Source: Dioscorea cayenensis subsp. rotundata (Eukaryota > Streptophyta > Magnoliopsida > Dioscoreales > Dioscoreaceae). Taken from it: DNA of 64,000 nt. The notes below the pieces were generated by a model that saw only the letters and a list, made by a program, of their open reading frames with translations, had not been told where the DNA came from and ran no database searches. Made by a program: the position numbers and the translations under genes. The stretch's first letter is position 1; each line of letters begins with the position of its first letter. The stretch lies in contig NC_052489.1 of NCBI RefSeq assembly GCF_009730915.1, positions 6,227,622 through 6,291,621 on the forward strand, read 5' to 3'. Below, in pieces: positions 47,917-59,159 of this stretch.

Positions 47917-50900
47917 ATGAAGATGGTGAAGCTTCTTGGGCTTGTTTTGTTGGCTCTGGTGAGATTAGTTTTTGGTTCTGAGGAGTGGCATGGGAATGGG
48001 ACTGAGGTTGAGTCTGAGTTGAATGTGTGGACTGCTCCTAGGCCTCTGCGTGTGGGTCTCACTCTCATTCCTTCTGCTGTTGCTCAAGGAGCTGGTATCT
48101 TGCTCTTATCTCTTTGATCTGCTGGTTTTAGCTTCTTCTTCTTCTTCTTCTTTTTTTCTTTTCATTTGTTTTTGATGCTTATGTTGTCCAAAAATCTACA
48201 AACTATGTGCTTCTTCTTTTTTTCTTTTGTTGAACCATTATGATTTCCTTTTTCACTGTTGCCAATGGTATACCCAACAAAAATTATTGTCATCATTTTG
48301 TTGTGATTTAATATCTATACTCGGCAATGACATTGCTTTTCGAGTACTTGAGTGAATGCTTGTTTACTTGATTTTACTTTTTCTCATTTTTCCTTTTTTT
48401 GTTTGATTGTTTTCTTACGCATGCTCCCAGTATACAATCTTCTGTTTGTTTGTTTGTTTGTTTCTTTAGATTTGGACATTTTTTTAGTTCTGTAGATTTG
48501 TTAAAAAAAGTATACTATGGCAGCCTTGATGATTTACTGAGAAACAAACTTTTGAAGTAATGAGCAAAACCTTTGTTTCTGATTTCATGTTGGGAATATA
48601 TTTCTGATGTATGACATGTTTACATGTTTGTAAACCAGCTTAATGACTTCAGATCCATTCAAGTGTCTCTATGATTTTTTTCAACCAAGTCTTGAGTCTT
48701 CATGTTTTGAGGTTTCACGGAACTCCTGTTTTTTTGCTATTTTGAAGAACTTGTAAAGCGTTGATTGCAAGATTTTGTTACTGCATTACATTGGAATTGC
48801 TTGAGCTTGAACTGATTCTTGTCTTGAATATTTCCTTTCTGTATACTTTTTAGTATGTTTGGATGGAACCCCACCTGCTTACCATTTACATCGTGGCCAT
48901 GGAACGGGAGCAAACAGTTGGCTTATACAATTAGAGGTGAGATTTCTTTCAAATGGAAAGATTTAATTGGTATGTCTAAGAATATCAATGAAGGCCAGAA
49001 ACTCAAAACCTCATATCTTATCAGCAGCTAAGTGCTTTTGCATATTTTAATTTTTGGTGAATTTGGATAAAAACTTAATTTGTGAATGCCACAGGGTGGA
49101 GGCTGGTGTAATGACATTGCTACATGTGTGCACCGTAAAAATACTCATCGTGGTTCATCAAATTATATGGAGAGAGTGATAGAGTTCACTGGGATATTGA
49201 GCAACAAACCTGAAGAAAATCCTGGTTTTCCTCAAACCGAATCTCTATATTGCTTGCAGTGAATGTTTATCTTTTCTAGATCTATAGGTGTGAGTATGTA
49301 CCCATTTTTTCTTTCTTTTGCTCATAATAATTCTGGTTTAACTGCCCAGACTTCTACAACTGGAATAGAGTCAAGATTCGGTACTGTGACGGTGCATCTT
49401 TCAGTGGTGAAAGCTATAACAAGGTTGGTAGATATTGTCTTCTTTTATTTCTTAGAATTAAAAAAAGCATGATTAGATGGGACATACTTCTAAATTCTGG
49501 CTTCCAATGTCAATCTGTTATTTCCTGTACATAACAGAGAAGTTCTGTTGATGTAGTTGTTCTTTGGCCTTAAGTCACTTGTGGATTTTAATCTTATGTA
49601 CATTCCACTCTCCCTTGGAATGAGTGGGATTATTTAGTTCCTTCCTTGTATATAGCATCATAAACCAAATCACAATCGGGGCTGGATGGATATCACAAGT
49701 TTTGTCAAAGTCTTGTTTCTCATAAATGAATTTGTTTTATTCATTATCACCTTTATGGTTCTACCTCTTAAATGAAGTATTTAATCATCATTCTGTGCTC
49801 TTGCATTGTGACACACTATCCTCACTGTTTTAATTATAACACATTGGTAGAGTGGTTGCCTGTACTCTAGCATTTAACCATGTAGGTGAGAGAACATCAT
49901 ACCATCGTGTTGTCATCCATGAGCATTTCCTGATCCTTTCGGGTTAGTGTCACCAAACTTGTTTCCTGCTTATTTTAGCTTTCTCCATCCACAGCCAATC
50001 TTTCTTTCACAAGGCAACTACCCCTTACCCACTGTTGTCTGATTGTTGTTTCCTAGAAAAGACCTCATACTGATGTTTAATGAGGTGCTATTGTCTTTCT
50101 TCACCATTTGACTGTGTAGGGCTGTTGTATAGTTATGTCAAATATCTTTTAGTGGTTCATTTTTGTGAACCAACATCAAACACATAATATAGACATTCAG
50201 GACATTTGACAGTTGAGATGCCCAATACTAACAAGGGGAAGCTCAGGCAGTAGTTATATTGGTTATATTCACGAGAAGTGGTTGAACTGTGTGTTCTTCA
50301 TTTTCTTTTCCTTCATGAAAGCAAACCATCATTTCAAATTAAATCTTTTCATATATTTTTCTCCTTGTTAGATATCTGCGTCTTGTTTTTAGGCTGCAGG
50401 ACTATACTTTCGAGGGCAGCGCATTTTTTCAGCTGCTATGGAGGAACTTATGTCCAAAGGGAATGCGTTATGCCAGCCATGTACTGTTTTCCCACAGCAT
50501 TTGCTTCTCAACCATGACCTGAATTTTTATTTAACTCTCAGCTGTCAATTATTTCTGCAGGCTCTTCTTTCTGGCTGTTCTGCCGGTGGTGTAGCATCGA
50601 TAATACATTGTGATGAGTTCCGAGGATTATTGCCAAGGAGAACTACAGTCAAATGTCTTGCTGATGCTGGCTTGTTTCTTGATGTGTATGGTTTACATCC
50701 TATATATCTGCTGATGGGTTTTTGTTTACATTTAGCTTGTAATTGTGGTTCTTAGTTTACTTTTTCACAAAATGCAGTGCTGATGTGGCTGGTGGCCGTA
50801 GCCTAAGATCCTTTTTCAATGGCGTAGTGAATCTGCAGGTAATCATTGGTTGTTCTTTTATTGTACTTGATTTTCTGTGTTCAGGATAATGCACCTTAAC

Positions 50901-52203
50901 AGCAAGAATTTAACTCAAAATCATTGTTCCACCTTAATCTACGTTCTATTGGCAATATTATGCCTCATTTTACTGATGAAATGCAAACAATAACAAAAAA
51001 AGTCAAATGTTCACAGGGAGTGGGGAGGAGCTTGCCTGCAGCTTGTACCAACCACATGGATGCCACTTCAGTAATGTTACTTTTTTCTAATAAAGTTTAC
51101 TAAGAATATTACAAAGGCTTGTAAAGGGTCATACTAATTCTTTGTGTTTTCCTCTTCTTGTTGCAGTGCTTCTTTCCGCAGAACTTGCTGCCACATATTT
51201 ATACTCCAACCTTTGTTTTGAATGCAGCATATGATGTCTGGCAGGTTTTTACTTAGCTCTCTCCAAAACTGTGGTTGAACATGCAAATACTGCAAATATA
51301 GACACTTGAAAATAATTTACCAGCTGCTCCAAGATGTATATGCCACATAACATAATTTATTTATTATATATTTTCAGCTCCAGGAAAGTTTAGCCCCCCG
51401 GAGAGCTGATCCTCAAGGTTATTGGCAACAGTGTAAGATGAATCACGTTAACTGCAATGCTGGCCAAATTCATGTCTTGCAAGGTATTACTCAGGGATCT
51501 TATCTTGATCTCATTTGAAAATGTGTGTGGGACTTGGATAGAATTCAATTTACATGCAAATGTTCTTGGTAATTCAGGGTTCAGGAACCAAATGCTCAAC
51601 GCAATAAAGATGTTCTCATTGTCCAGGCAGAACGGGCTATTTATCAATTCATGTTTTGCTCATTGTCAGTCAGAGAGGCAAGATACATGGTTTGGAAATA
51701 ATTCTCCCCGTCTTGCTAATAAGGTAAGCTTGTCATTCTATACAAGTGGTTCTTCATTTCTGCATTGTTCTTGACTTCAAACAATGTGAACTTGATAAGC
51801 TTAATAATTATGATGAAAGTCCATTAGAGCATTGCTCAAATTAACTTTAAAACCTCTGTCAATTATGCAAACAATGTATCAGATGCTTATGATCATGATT
51901 ATTACCAAACGAGAGGCTTGGAACTGTAGAGATATTATTGACTATAAATAACTTACATTGGCTTTCATGTCTAGGTGATAGAGATTTGAGTAATATTGAT
52001 GTTAACATATGGATACCATTGCATGAATTCAAAAACCTGTTATCATGTGCAGGGAATTGCAAAAATCTGTTGGTGACTGGTACTTTGACCGATGTGGAGT
52101 TAAGGCGATAGACTGTGCATACCCGAGCGACAAGAGTTGCCATCACCTAGTATTTAGTCGAACACATTATAATTCTTCATTTCTCCCAAATCTCAATTTT
52201 TGA
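47917..52203 (+). CDS. Pectin acetylesterase (CE13 family), 12 exons, two frameshifts
   Basis: This is a secreted serine esterase that removes acetyl groups from cell-wall pectin. Exons: 47917-48094, 48854-48936, 49095-49224, 49350-49423, 50393-50480, 50561-50685, 50778-50838, 51017-51070, 51167-51244, 51378-51483, 51578-51723 and 52053-52203; all are GT-AG. The N-terminus is a clear signal peptide ([17 protein letters not shown]). Family motifs: [44 protein letters not shown], the nucleophile serine in GCSAGG (exon 6), and the catalytic-histidine region [13 protein letters not shown] (exon 11). One extra G at 50459-50461 and one extra A at 52061-52065 must be discounted to keep KGMRYA and [11 protein letters not shown] in frame. 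The corrected length, about 423 residues, is normal. A second ATG lies two codons on (47923). Confidence 0.92.
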
Positions 52204-53046
52204 GCTGTATCTGACCACAGCCACCATTCTTCCAACTGATACTCTGATGGAATGACTCATTCTTCTGAGTGGCTGGAAATAAGAATGCTTCATCCAGAGA
52301 GACATTGAGAGTAAGTTCTTTACTTGCTATCATTCAATATCCGGCAAGTCAGATTGTCGGTATACTATTCTTCCCCCATGGGTTCATTGTTATAGACATT
52401 GCTACTATAGATATGCAGATTGTGCAATTACAGAGTGATCATAAAAAATGTATTATTCATTTTATTGTTATTTGTATGATCTTGGAGTATAATGTCACAT
52501 GTTGTCGACATTGATAAGAATTTATCAAAGTTATATCTATATAGATCTTATACAAATCTGTGCTCTTTATTTTCTTCTGTCTCCTGTCTTGCCTTTCCTA
52601 TGCGTGAGTACATTCATGATGTTAATTGCATACAGTAGAGACCGGTAGAAATCAACAAAAGCAATGATGACAAGATCAAATCTGAATATGAGTATGCTGC
52701 AAATTCCATTGCAGTTGTTGGCTCTTCCCTTTAAGTCTCCACTTCATTGGTTTCATCAGTGCAAAGAATCACGACTACTGGTCCAAAGTTCATAAATCAT
52801 TCAACCACAGTGACTTCACCATTGAAATTTTTACCCATCTGACATGATGATGTTCATGCTCTGATGCTAGACCCGGTTTAATTGTCATCACAAATATTAC
52901 GCTAATTCCTTCACATATGTATTTTTAACATTCGGGATCACGTATAATAAATAAATCATACCCGATGGGGCTATGTGCATGTCCTTTGACAGTAATGACG
53001 TCTGATGTTTGAGTTGAAGTTTCTTCTTTGCTATCATGTCAGTATC
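52204..53046. other. 3' flank of the pectin acetylesterase gene
   Basis: No gene is seen. It ends in GTATC (53042-53046), the left target duplication of the TRIM. Confidence 0.6.
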
Positions 53047-53376
53047 TGTTGGGACGCAGGCTTAGGGACCATGAGTCCCACATCGCCTGTGAGACGCTTC
53101 TCTAGTTGATATACCACCACCAACCCTTCCCTCTAACTGCGGTTATGGAAGTTAGAGCGGTGGGTCCCTGCTCTTATACCAGATCGAGACTGTTCCGCTG
53201 TCGTGATTAGGATCTTGGGTCCCACATCCGTCTGTGCCTGGGGTGTCGGGACGCAGCGGCTGAGACTATAGTCCCACATCGTCATGAGACGCTCCTCTAT
53301 TGATATACTCACCACCAACCCTTCCCTCTAACTGCAGGTTATGGTAAGTTAGTGCGATGGGTCCCCTGCCTTAACA
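53047..53376 (+). mobile_element. TRIM (miniature LTR retrotransposon), 330 bp
   Basis: Two direct repeats of about 132 bp, 53047 to about 53178 and 53244-53376, each start TGTNGGGACGCAG. Both share AGTCCCACATCG, GTTGATATAC-like and CACCAACCCTTCCCTCTAAC. The second ends in CA. The whole is flanked by GTATC at 53042-53046 and 53377-53381, a perfect 5-bp target duplication. The 65-bp middle contains ACCAGATCGAGAC next to the first repeat, a degenerate methionine-tRNA-type primer site, and GCCTGGGG before the second repeat as a weak polypurine tract. There is no coding capacity, as expected for a TRIM. Orientation is taken from these two sites. Confidence 0.85.
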
Positions 53377-53381
53377 GTATC

Positions 53382-54171
53382 CTCATTATCTAATAGTTTG
53401 TGGATCTTAAGGCTTTGAATCTTGTGCCTTTTTACTCATCTGTCTTATTGTATTTATGTGAGTTTGTCTGGTTATTCCTTGATGGTACCAACAGCTGAGA
53501 GATGTAAAACATGGATTCAGAGATGACAATCATATTTGTGGCACATCATTTAGTTACATTGTTGATAAATATTGGCTTCTGTGGTGTGGTTTAAAATGTT
53601 TTGTTATGAACTCTAGCACTAGACTTGTTGGTTTGTTTATTTGTTTGATTGCTTGCATCTTAAGTAGTAAATGCTTATCAGTTGGGCCATTATTTTAAGG
53701 TCTGCACTTTTGATCTTGATGCCTGTAATGTCGTCATCGATATAGCCAATGAGGCTTGTCCCCATGAAAGGGGCTTGCACCATTCCTCTTTCCATCAATG
53801 CTTTCATGGACCATTATAGTTGAGAATACTTTTTGTTCATCTCATTCCCTTTGAGTTCATTCTTTATATGATACATTTCTTTATTCAAGCATGCATTCCA
53901 TTTGTCTACAAGTTTTTAATCTTCATAAATTGCTCACCTTCTAATTCTTTTGTGGTTGTTCGACATAATAATGCATTTCGACATGGTGGAACATCTATGC
54001 TAATATGATTGCTTTTTAATGACATTAAGTCAGTGTGGACTATTCTTGCTTAATGATCAATGAGATAGATGTTTGCATTCTTGTGTTGTTCTTGTTCATG
54101 GTGGTCCATCTCCATCAGTGCTACCATGTTGAGAAAGTTCTCATTGCTGAAGGCACTTTGCTGCATAGATA

Positions 54172-54202
<31 letters not shown>

Positions 54203-55290
54203 GTGCTTGTATAGAGCAATAGAGAAATCTTTTTACTTTTTATTTCAATTACTCAAAAAAATATGAGAATTTGCTTTCTAAATGGTCCCTTCTTGCTTGA
54301 TTGGCAAAACATGAGTCATATTCCTAGAAGTCATCTTTAATCCAATTGCTGTATTGTGTTTTAGCAATCATTTCTGAAGCAACTGCAATTATTGTAATGA
54401 TAATTTTTTCTGCACATTTCTCAACTCCAATATGTAGTTGTTTTTAGCAGCAGAGATAACTGGTGAGTACTGGCAAAGATGGAAATTAACTGAAGCTGAT
54501 GTATGGGGCTTTCATGTTCTCTATTTAATTGATGGTGAAAATTGAATTGAAGGGAGTCACTATCTTTCCAGCAGTCGGTGAATTCAATAGATTCTGATGT
54601 TTTTGGTCTGATCTCAGACACTTGCAAATGAAGCAGAGATGATTTGAAGTAGCTATCAGATGAGTGATCAAGAGGCAGACAGCAGCTATAATTCATGCCT
54701 CCAAAAGCATAAAGTGAGCAGTAGCCCCTCCATTCAACTTCGCTGTTGATGTTGCTCAGCTAAAAAAGTTGGAAGATAAAGTAAATATCATCAAATCAAA
54801 TGCCATACATACAACAATTCATTCATATTTTTCACAATGATCACTAGAGGAAGCATCAATGAAAGTGATGCTGCTGGCTGCTATCAGAAAAAGGCAAATA
54901 TCAAAGAAACCTTTTGTTTTTTTCAAGAACAGAGATTTCAATGGTTTTTTTAACAAGTGAGAAGCTGAACTCTGTGGAACAAAAATCAAAAAAGAAAAAC
55001 AAAAAAATTTATATAAGAACACTGGAACAAGCTTTTATTCTGTGCCAAACAAATTGCATGTATGTTCAAGCATGACACAAGAGAAGACATGGTTGTTTTT
55101 CTTTTTTTTACTTTTCTTTCCTTCCTTCTTTTTGGATCGTGGAGACGATATATACATGAGAAAAATCTATGTCACATGAGAATCCTCTCTTTATCTCTTT
55201 TCTATGAATCAGAGCTCTCCATGTATAAAAATGGGTGTTTTCTTTCGATTTCCTTTGATGTACTTTCCTGTTGTTCTGTTTTGCTTTTGT
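53382..55290. other. Intergenic between the TRIM and the MYB gene
   Basis: No gene is recognised. A (GA)n run lies at about 54174-54202. The part nearest 55290 is expected to hold the MYB 3' UTR. Confidence 0.5.
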
Positions 55291-56400
55291 TCATCGCCAG
55301 AAATGCTTACCATAAGGATGACAGGAGGTTTGCTGCTCTTGCTGATAATTCTGATTCCAAGAAGCAGAAATCCCATCATCCATGGCTAACAAATGGTTTT
55401 CAGCTTTGATATCAAAGAGAGGTTGACCTCCATGGCCTCGAAGTGCTGCAGAAACTGGGAAGGAGCCTTGAAGATACTCTGACCATTTGAGGTCCTCTGG
55501 TTCTCCATCAAGATGGATTTGAGCTTCACTGTCAGATGTCAAATCTGACCAAGAGAAGATGCCACCACTCTCAATGAGAGAACCATTGCTTTGCAACTCA
55601 ATGCCACTGCTTGCACTACTGTTGCTTGAATGGCTTCCTCCCAGTACTGAACTCCATGCATCACTGACTTTGTACCACCCATTGAAGGAGTAGCAGACAT
55701 GAATGAACCAGTGTTACAATTCAGTTCTTGCTGCTGCTGCTGCTGCTTGTGTGCTGACTGTTGAACCAGAGGAATGCACTGGGAGCTGATTGATTGTGAT
55801 TCATGAGTTCAAGAGGAGGAAGATAAGAAGTTGTACAAGTAGTAGTCATTGCACTTGCAGGGGAAAGGAGTTTGGGCTTGTCATTGATGTTTGTGGCGGC
55901 TGTAGGTTTATTATGATCTTCTCCTCCGGCTGCTGTGCCGCCTTCGGTCTCAGACAACAATGGCTTGTGGGTAACAGGGTCAATGCCTCTCTGTTTCAGT
56001 TTCTTCTTTATACAAGAGTTCCAGAGGTTCTTTATCTCATTGTCAGTTCTTCCTGGCAACTGTGCAGCAATCTGAGACCACCTGTTTGATTTTGTTCATA
56101 AATTTAAATGTGTCAGAAAAACAAAATAATAATAATAATAATAAAATGATCTTAAACTGAAAACATGAATGAATCAAATACCTGTTTCCTAAAACTGCAT
56201 GGAGTTCAATAATGAGGTTCTCCTCCTGCTCAGAGAATGTACCTCTCTTCAAGTCTGGCCTCAAATAATTTATCCACCTCAATCTGCAGCTCTTCCCACA
56301 CCTCTGCAGACCTGAAACATTCTCTCATTTTTCATACACTGGATATTCATAGGATTTTCAAAGGATGTATATATATATATACAGAGAGAAATATATAGAG

Positions 56401-56438
<38 letters not shown>

Positions 56439-56573
56439 CCTGCAAGTTTGGGAACAGAGCTCCAACAGCCATGGCCATACATGGTGATGTGATTCAAAAA
56501 GCTTCTCATCCTCTTCAGGAGACCACAAACCTTTCCTCAGCTTCTGCTTGTAACAACATGAATGCCTGCCCAT
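55291..56573 (-). CDS. R2R3-MYB transcription factor (MYB61/50/55/86-like), three frameshifts
   Basis: This is a nuclear DNA-binding regulator. Exons on the minus strand: 56573-56440, 56311-56182 and 56081-55291 (stop at 55291-55293), all GT-AG. The start [20 protein letters not shown] and the R2/R3 repeats (residues about 13-115, with [20 protein letters not shown] and [13 protein letters not shown]) match the subgroup that includes Arabidopsis MYB61 and MYB86. Relatives act in secondary wall, mucilage and stomatal programmes; that role is inference. The C-terminal [13 protein letters not shown] resembles a conserved motif of that subgroup. One extra base at 56496-56500 (A5 on the plus strand) breaks exon 1. 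Within exon 3 a base seems lost in the stretch about 55720-55800 and another at 55678-55680. Neighbouring sequence upstream is a retrotransposon LTR starting 295 bp from the ATG. Confidence 0.9.
56397..56437. repeat. (GATA)n microsatellite in MYB intron 1
   Basis: About ten tandem AGAT units, read directly, adjoin the splice donor of MYB intron 1 (donor GTTATC at 56439-56434). Confidence 0.92.
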
Positions 56574-56868
56574 TCTGCAATGTAATTCTCTGCTTTCCAG
56601 ACAAAAATAATATTATTCAGAGTTTGTCAGGAATGTGTTGGATAGAGATTGGAGAGCAAATGCAACTCTTCTCTCTCTCTCTCTTGTGCTCTTCTTAAGA
56701 AAAAAAGAGGAAGGTCATAATCAAAGTGGGTGTCTTCTTTGGACTAGTTCATTTCATTTATATCTCTTCTCCACCATGAATGAAATGGAAGCAAGCAACT
56801 CCTTTTAAATTAAAAATTTTAAAAATTAAAATTTAGAAAAGAACAGAAAAGAAAAACCTGTGGGACCC
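56574..56868 (-). promoter_or_regulatory. Remaining MYB upstream region before the LTR element
   Basis: Only 295 bp separate the MYB start codon from the retrotransposon. A CT-rich run at about 56671-56684 (GA-rich in MYB sense) and AT-rich sequence are present, but no clear TATA box could be assigned. Confidence 0.45.
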
Positions 56869-58919
56869 CACTCTTTAAAATTATCTTTTTGTTTTTATTT
56901 AATTTAATTAGTTTCATTTAAAAGTTTTATCTTATCCTTTCATAACCTTCTACCCATATTTTGTGAACCTCCCACCGCTGCTGATAAATCTCAATAAAAG
57001 TGATAACTGCTAGCCTTTCTCCCTATCGCCCTCTTTAGCTGATGGTGGCGTAATCGAGAGTTCTCCCTAGTCCCGATCATGTCAAACGAGTGATCTAAAT
57101 CGACTCTCCAAATACGCTAGTAAATATCCGATTGCACCTTTGCAGTGGTCTTGTTTCTGTGTAGCGCGTGTTCGTGTGAGTCAGACGCTGGATGTTCTCG
57201 CTCATGAGTGCTCTTCATGCGTCTTTTAAGCTTCTATTAAATACTGCTCTTATAGCTCTGCTAGTGGTTCAAATGAATTCAAAAAAGTTTTACTTCCATG
57301 CTTTTATCCCTGCTATTTACGATGCCATTGTGTGAATTTATATTATCCTTCAAAAGGTTAATTAGAATGCTTTAGCGCTTTTAATTCTTTCTTCTGATGC
57401 ACGCATCGTCTTTTAAGTTGTACGCGAAGTCGTTTGATCGGCGCCTTATAGTATCCAACGATACTTATGTTCCGATCCTTTTATAAGATTCATGTTATGA
57501 CTTGAACCAAGACCCTAGTTAATTTTGTAAAGTTAGGGTTATCGAATTGATTTTATGCCCATAGGTTCTTTCGATGAGAGTTAAGTTGAGTCAACTTGGA
57601 TTTTTGTGGGTTTAGCTTAATATCGTGAAGTATCCCACATATATAAATTATACTACATGTATATAGACTTTTGAAACTTGTTAAATTTAGAAAAATATGT
57701 ATTTTTATTTATTTATTTTGAATAATTAAATTTCAGATATTATTCAAATTATATTTAAATAATTAATACTAATTTCGGAATTATTTTAAATTATTTAATA
57801 TTCTAATTAATGAGATTCTTTTAGAATTCTTAACGTGTTGATTTCGAGCTTAAATTTCTCGAATTTTCAAATAATTCTTTAAACTCGATTCTTTTTACTT
57901 TTGAAATTTCATATTTCTGAATTTCGGATAATTATTTAAATTTCTGAATTCATGTGTTTAAAGTTCCAGACATGATTTATTTATTTATTTTGAATTTAGG
58001 GTATTATTTAAATTTTTTATTAAAGAATATTATTATTTTTATTATTTGTTCATATTTGTATTCCATTAACTGGTGTATTTTCGATATCGACAAAATGGAT
58101 CATAAAGCATCAGATTCTCAGCATCTTTTGCTTGTTTTAAATTTTTGTTAGTTCATCGCTAGAACAAGGATTTTGATATAAAAATTAGTCCCCCAACTAA
58201 CTTTGCAATAACCCCTCAGCCATCGGGTTAAACACCCACCGTGTCGATCACGTATTTTTGTTCTAGAAACCATAGCTTCCTCACCGCTGCCAGTCGTGCG
58301 CACTATCGGCCTTCGTTAATTTTGCCCCGGTCACCGAGGGTAAAAATACGTACTTTTTGTTTTGTCTCGTGACAATCGAGGGTAAATATATAAATTTTGT
58401 GATTTGTTTGTCGCAATAATAGCTGTGACCTATACGCTTAATTTTTCGACATCTACGTAAGTGAATTAAACTTATGGTTGGTTTTTGCAAATTATTAAAT
58501 TATGATTTTTGATACGTGATCCCTATATTTTTAGCGGCGCTACTCGGGTCACAAACTCATAAATTTTTATTGCTATTTTTCTTTCGCATCGAGTGAGTAG
58601 GGTCAGATGACTCTGATAGCTTAGCAGGGATCGCTCAGTCACCGTCAATCTTCTTAGCATGTAATAAGTCCCGCTTTGTCGAGGGCATAGTTTTTATTTG
58701 ATTAAATTTTAGTAGCAAATCAAGCAAAGACACTTGGCTTATTTCTTTTAGCACGTAACTCCATTCTTGCTTTCTAAATTTCGCTGCTCATAGACTTTTT
58801 GTGATTTGTTGAGAATGTTTCTTTGAGTAGCCTCACATGCCCATCTGGGCCCTCACCCGTGGCTGGTGCTGGCCGCTTGTCGCCAGACCGGGCCCGGGAG
58901 CCGTGTTCAGGGCGTGACA
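56869..58919 (+). repeat. 5' LTR of the Ty3/gypsy element
   Basis: About 2051 bp from TGTGGGACC to GGGCGTGACA. The start is matched by the sequence at 63773. The end is placed just before AATTTAGCGGCATATCGAGC, a damaged form of the usual Met-tRNA primer site of this lineage. No gene is seen inside. Confidence 0.75.
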
Positions 58920-59159
58920 AATTTAGCGGCATATCGAGCTGCCTCGCTAATCTTGATCCTAGTATCTGATAGACCTTCCGATTTAGGACCGCTAGACGAC
59001 TTTCATGTGTTAGCTTTACATTCTCAAGAGCTAGTTAAACTTTTTAGAGTTTTGCTCTAATTTTTGATTGCTCGCTTCACGTGAACGGGCACCCCAGAGC
59101 CTGCCAAGAGGAGTGTTGAGAGTTATCAAGTGCATCGACTCATGGACGCCCCCAATCAA

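Noticed and set aside
54421..54696. 91-codon minus-strand frame between the TRIM and MYB
   Set aside because: No recognisable motif, no splice context and composition like neighbouring non-coding DNA; not reported as a gene.
55721..55760. MYB ending in a serine run at 55721
   Set aside because: A downstream frame of more than 100 codons contains a conserved subgroup motif (KWSEYL), so the serine ending is best read as a frameshift product of the CAG repeat.
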